Assembly (NCBI GenBank): GCA_937919015.1
Contig: CALFPN010000098.1
Coordinates: forward strand, 1-7,420
From: an uncultured Clostridia bacterium
GTDB taxonomy: Bacteria > Bacillota > Clostridia > Lachnospirales > Anaerotignaceae
Direction: 5' to 3'
DNA length: 7,420 nucleotides
The notes beneath the pieces were generated by a model. It did not search any database. It was not told the origin of the DNA and saw only the letters and a list, made by a program, of their open reading frames with translations. This document shows, piece after piece, positions 6,617 to 7,420 of the stretch. The position numbers were made by a program, and so were the translations under genes. Each line of letters starts with the position of its first letter. Within the stretch, counting starts at the first letter, position 1.

Positions 6617-7420
6617 TTACAGAACACCGATAAATCTGCGGAATGCTTCTCTGCCCTCTTCTGTGCATTTGAACACCCCTGCATCTTCCAGAACATGAGT
6701 AAATACGATACCCACTTCTTTTTCCAGAATTTTTGTTACATTTTCTGCTGTAAATTCGTACTGACCTTTGAAGGATTCTGCCCATGCAGCATGTTTACTG
6801 ATCTTTTCATTAGAAGCAATATCCTTACCGGAAACCAGATATTCACCCAGAATTTCCAGTTCTTCCTTCAGTCTTGCGGGCAGTACAGCCAGACCCATAA
6901 CTTCGATCAGGCCGATGTTTTCTTTTTTGATGTTATGCCACTGTGCATGGGGATGGTATACACCCAGAGGATGTTCTTCTGTTGTGATATTGTTTCTCAG
7001 TGCCAGATCCAGTTCATACATTTCCCCCACTTTTCTTGCAATGGGTGTGATTGTGTTATGAGGTTCACCGTCTGTTTCTGCAAAAACAAAGGCTTTTTCG
7101 TCTGTATAGCCTTTCCATTTATCCAGAATATGTGCACCCAGATCAATCAGTCTGTTTGCATCTGTACCGCGCAGACGCAGTACGGACAGGGGCCAGTGTA
7201 CGATTCCCATTTCCACGTCTTCAAAACCATTTACCACAAATTTTTCTTCCATGGGTGCTTTTGCCATAGCAAAGGTATAATTACCGCCCTGGAAATGGTC
7301 ATGGCTCAGGATGGAACCGCCAACGATGGGCAGGTCTGCATTGGAACCAAGGAAGTAATGGGGGAATACTTTGATGAAGTCGAACAGTTTTGCGAATGTT
7401 GCCTTTTCAATCTTCATGGG
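6617..7420 (-). CDS. galT: UDP-glucose--hexose-1-phosphate uridylyltransferase, class II, C-terminal part
   Basis: This enzyme transfers UMP from UDP-glucose to galactose-1-phosphate, the central step of the Leloir pathway. The gene runs off the right edge. The visible 267 codons are about the C-terminal half of the class II (Bacillota-type) enzyme, whose usual length is near 500. In it are FPHYFLGSNADLPIVGGS and the HxH motif SHDHFQGG, with its histidines at codons 7301-7303 and 7295-7297. The HxH is the likely counterpart of the nucleophile-bearing HPH of class I GalT. Further landmarks are PHNTITPIAR and GVYHPHAQWHNIKKENIGLIEVMGLAVLPARL, given here as typical of the family. The Met codon at 7415-7417 is internal and is not the start, because the frame continues as Pro to the edge. 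The gene is followed by galM after 12 nt and is the first visible gene of the operon; galK may lie upstream, out of view. Confidence 0.93.
   Translation of the reverse strand, partial: PMKIEKATFAKLFDFIKVFPHYFLGSNADLPIVGGSILSHDHFQGGNYTFAMAKAPMEEKFVVNGFEDVEMGIVHWPLSVLRLRGTDANRLIDLGAHILDKWKGYTDEKAFVFAETDGEPHNTITPIARKVGEMYELDLALRNNITTEEHPLGVYHPHAQWHNIKKENIGLIEVMGLAVLPARLKEELEILGEYLVSGKDIASNEKISKHAAWAESFKGQYEFTAENVTKILEKEVGIVFTHVLEDAGVFKCTEEGREAFRRFIGVL

Overview
The window looks like an accessory sugar-utilisation locus of a Gram-positive, probably clostridial (Lachnospiraceae-like) bacterium. The grounds are strong GGAGG-type ribosome binding sites, moderate to low GC, a Bacillota-type (class II) GalT, a GPH-family permease beside a GH2 beta-galactosidase, and an AraC-family local regulator. 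The taxon is an inference, because there is no rRNA or other marker here.

Layout from left to right: (1) 1-395, minus strand, the N-terminal part of a GPH/MFS sugar-cation symporter, interrupted by an in-frame TAA at codon 126. (2) 459-3515, minus, a full-length LacZ-type beta-galactosidase with its catalytic residues intact. It lies upstream of the permease, 63 nt away, and is probably cotranscribed with it. (3) 3516-3683, a divergent regulatory spacer with a candidate promoter for each direction and repeated AATTAG motifs. (4) 3684-4559, plus, an AraC/XylS-type regulator. (5) 4556-7420, minus, a tightly packed Leloir operon transcribed galT, galM, galE. galT runs off the right edge, and no galK is visible. 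The regulator and galE meet tail to tail with interlocked stop codons.

Together the genes describe lactose or beta-galactoside use. The permease would import the sugar and LacZ would split it to glucose and beta-galactose. GalM converts beta- to alpha-galactose, the product of a galactokinase (not in view) is handled by GalT, and GalE recycles UDP-galactose to UDP-glucose. The AraC-type protein most likely senses a sugar and controls the divergent lacZ-permease transcript; this is inferred from position.

The gene families are all ordinary and I do not see a novel system. The points worth a second look are the nonsense codon in the permease, a terminator-like hairpin for the regulator gene lying inside the antisense 3' end of galE, the repeated motif overlapping the araC promoter elements, and a LacZ that lacks the counterpart of E. 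coli Trp999.
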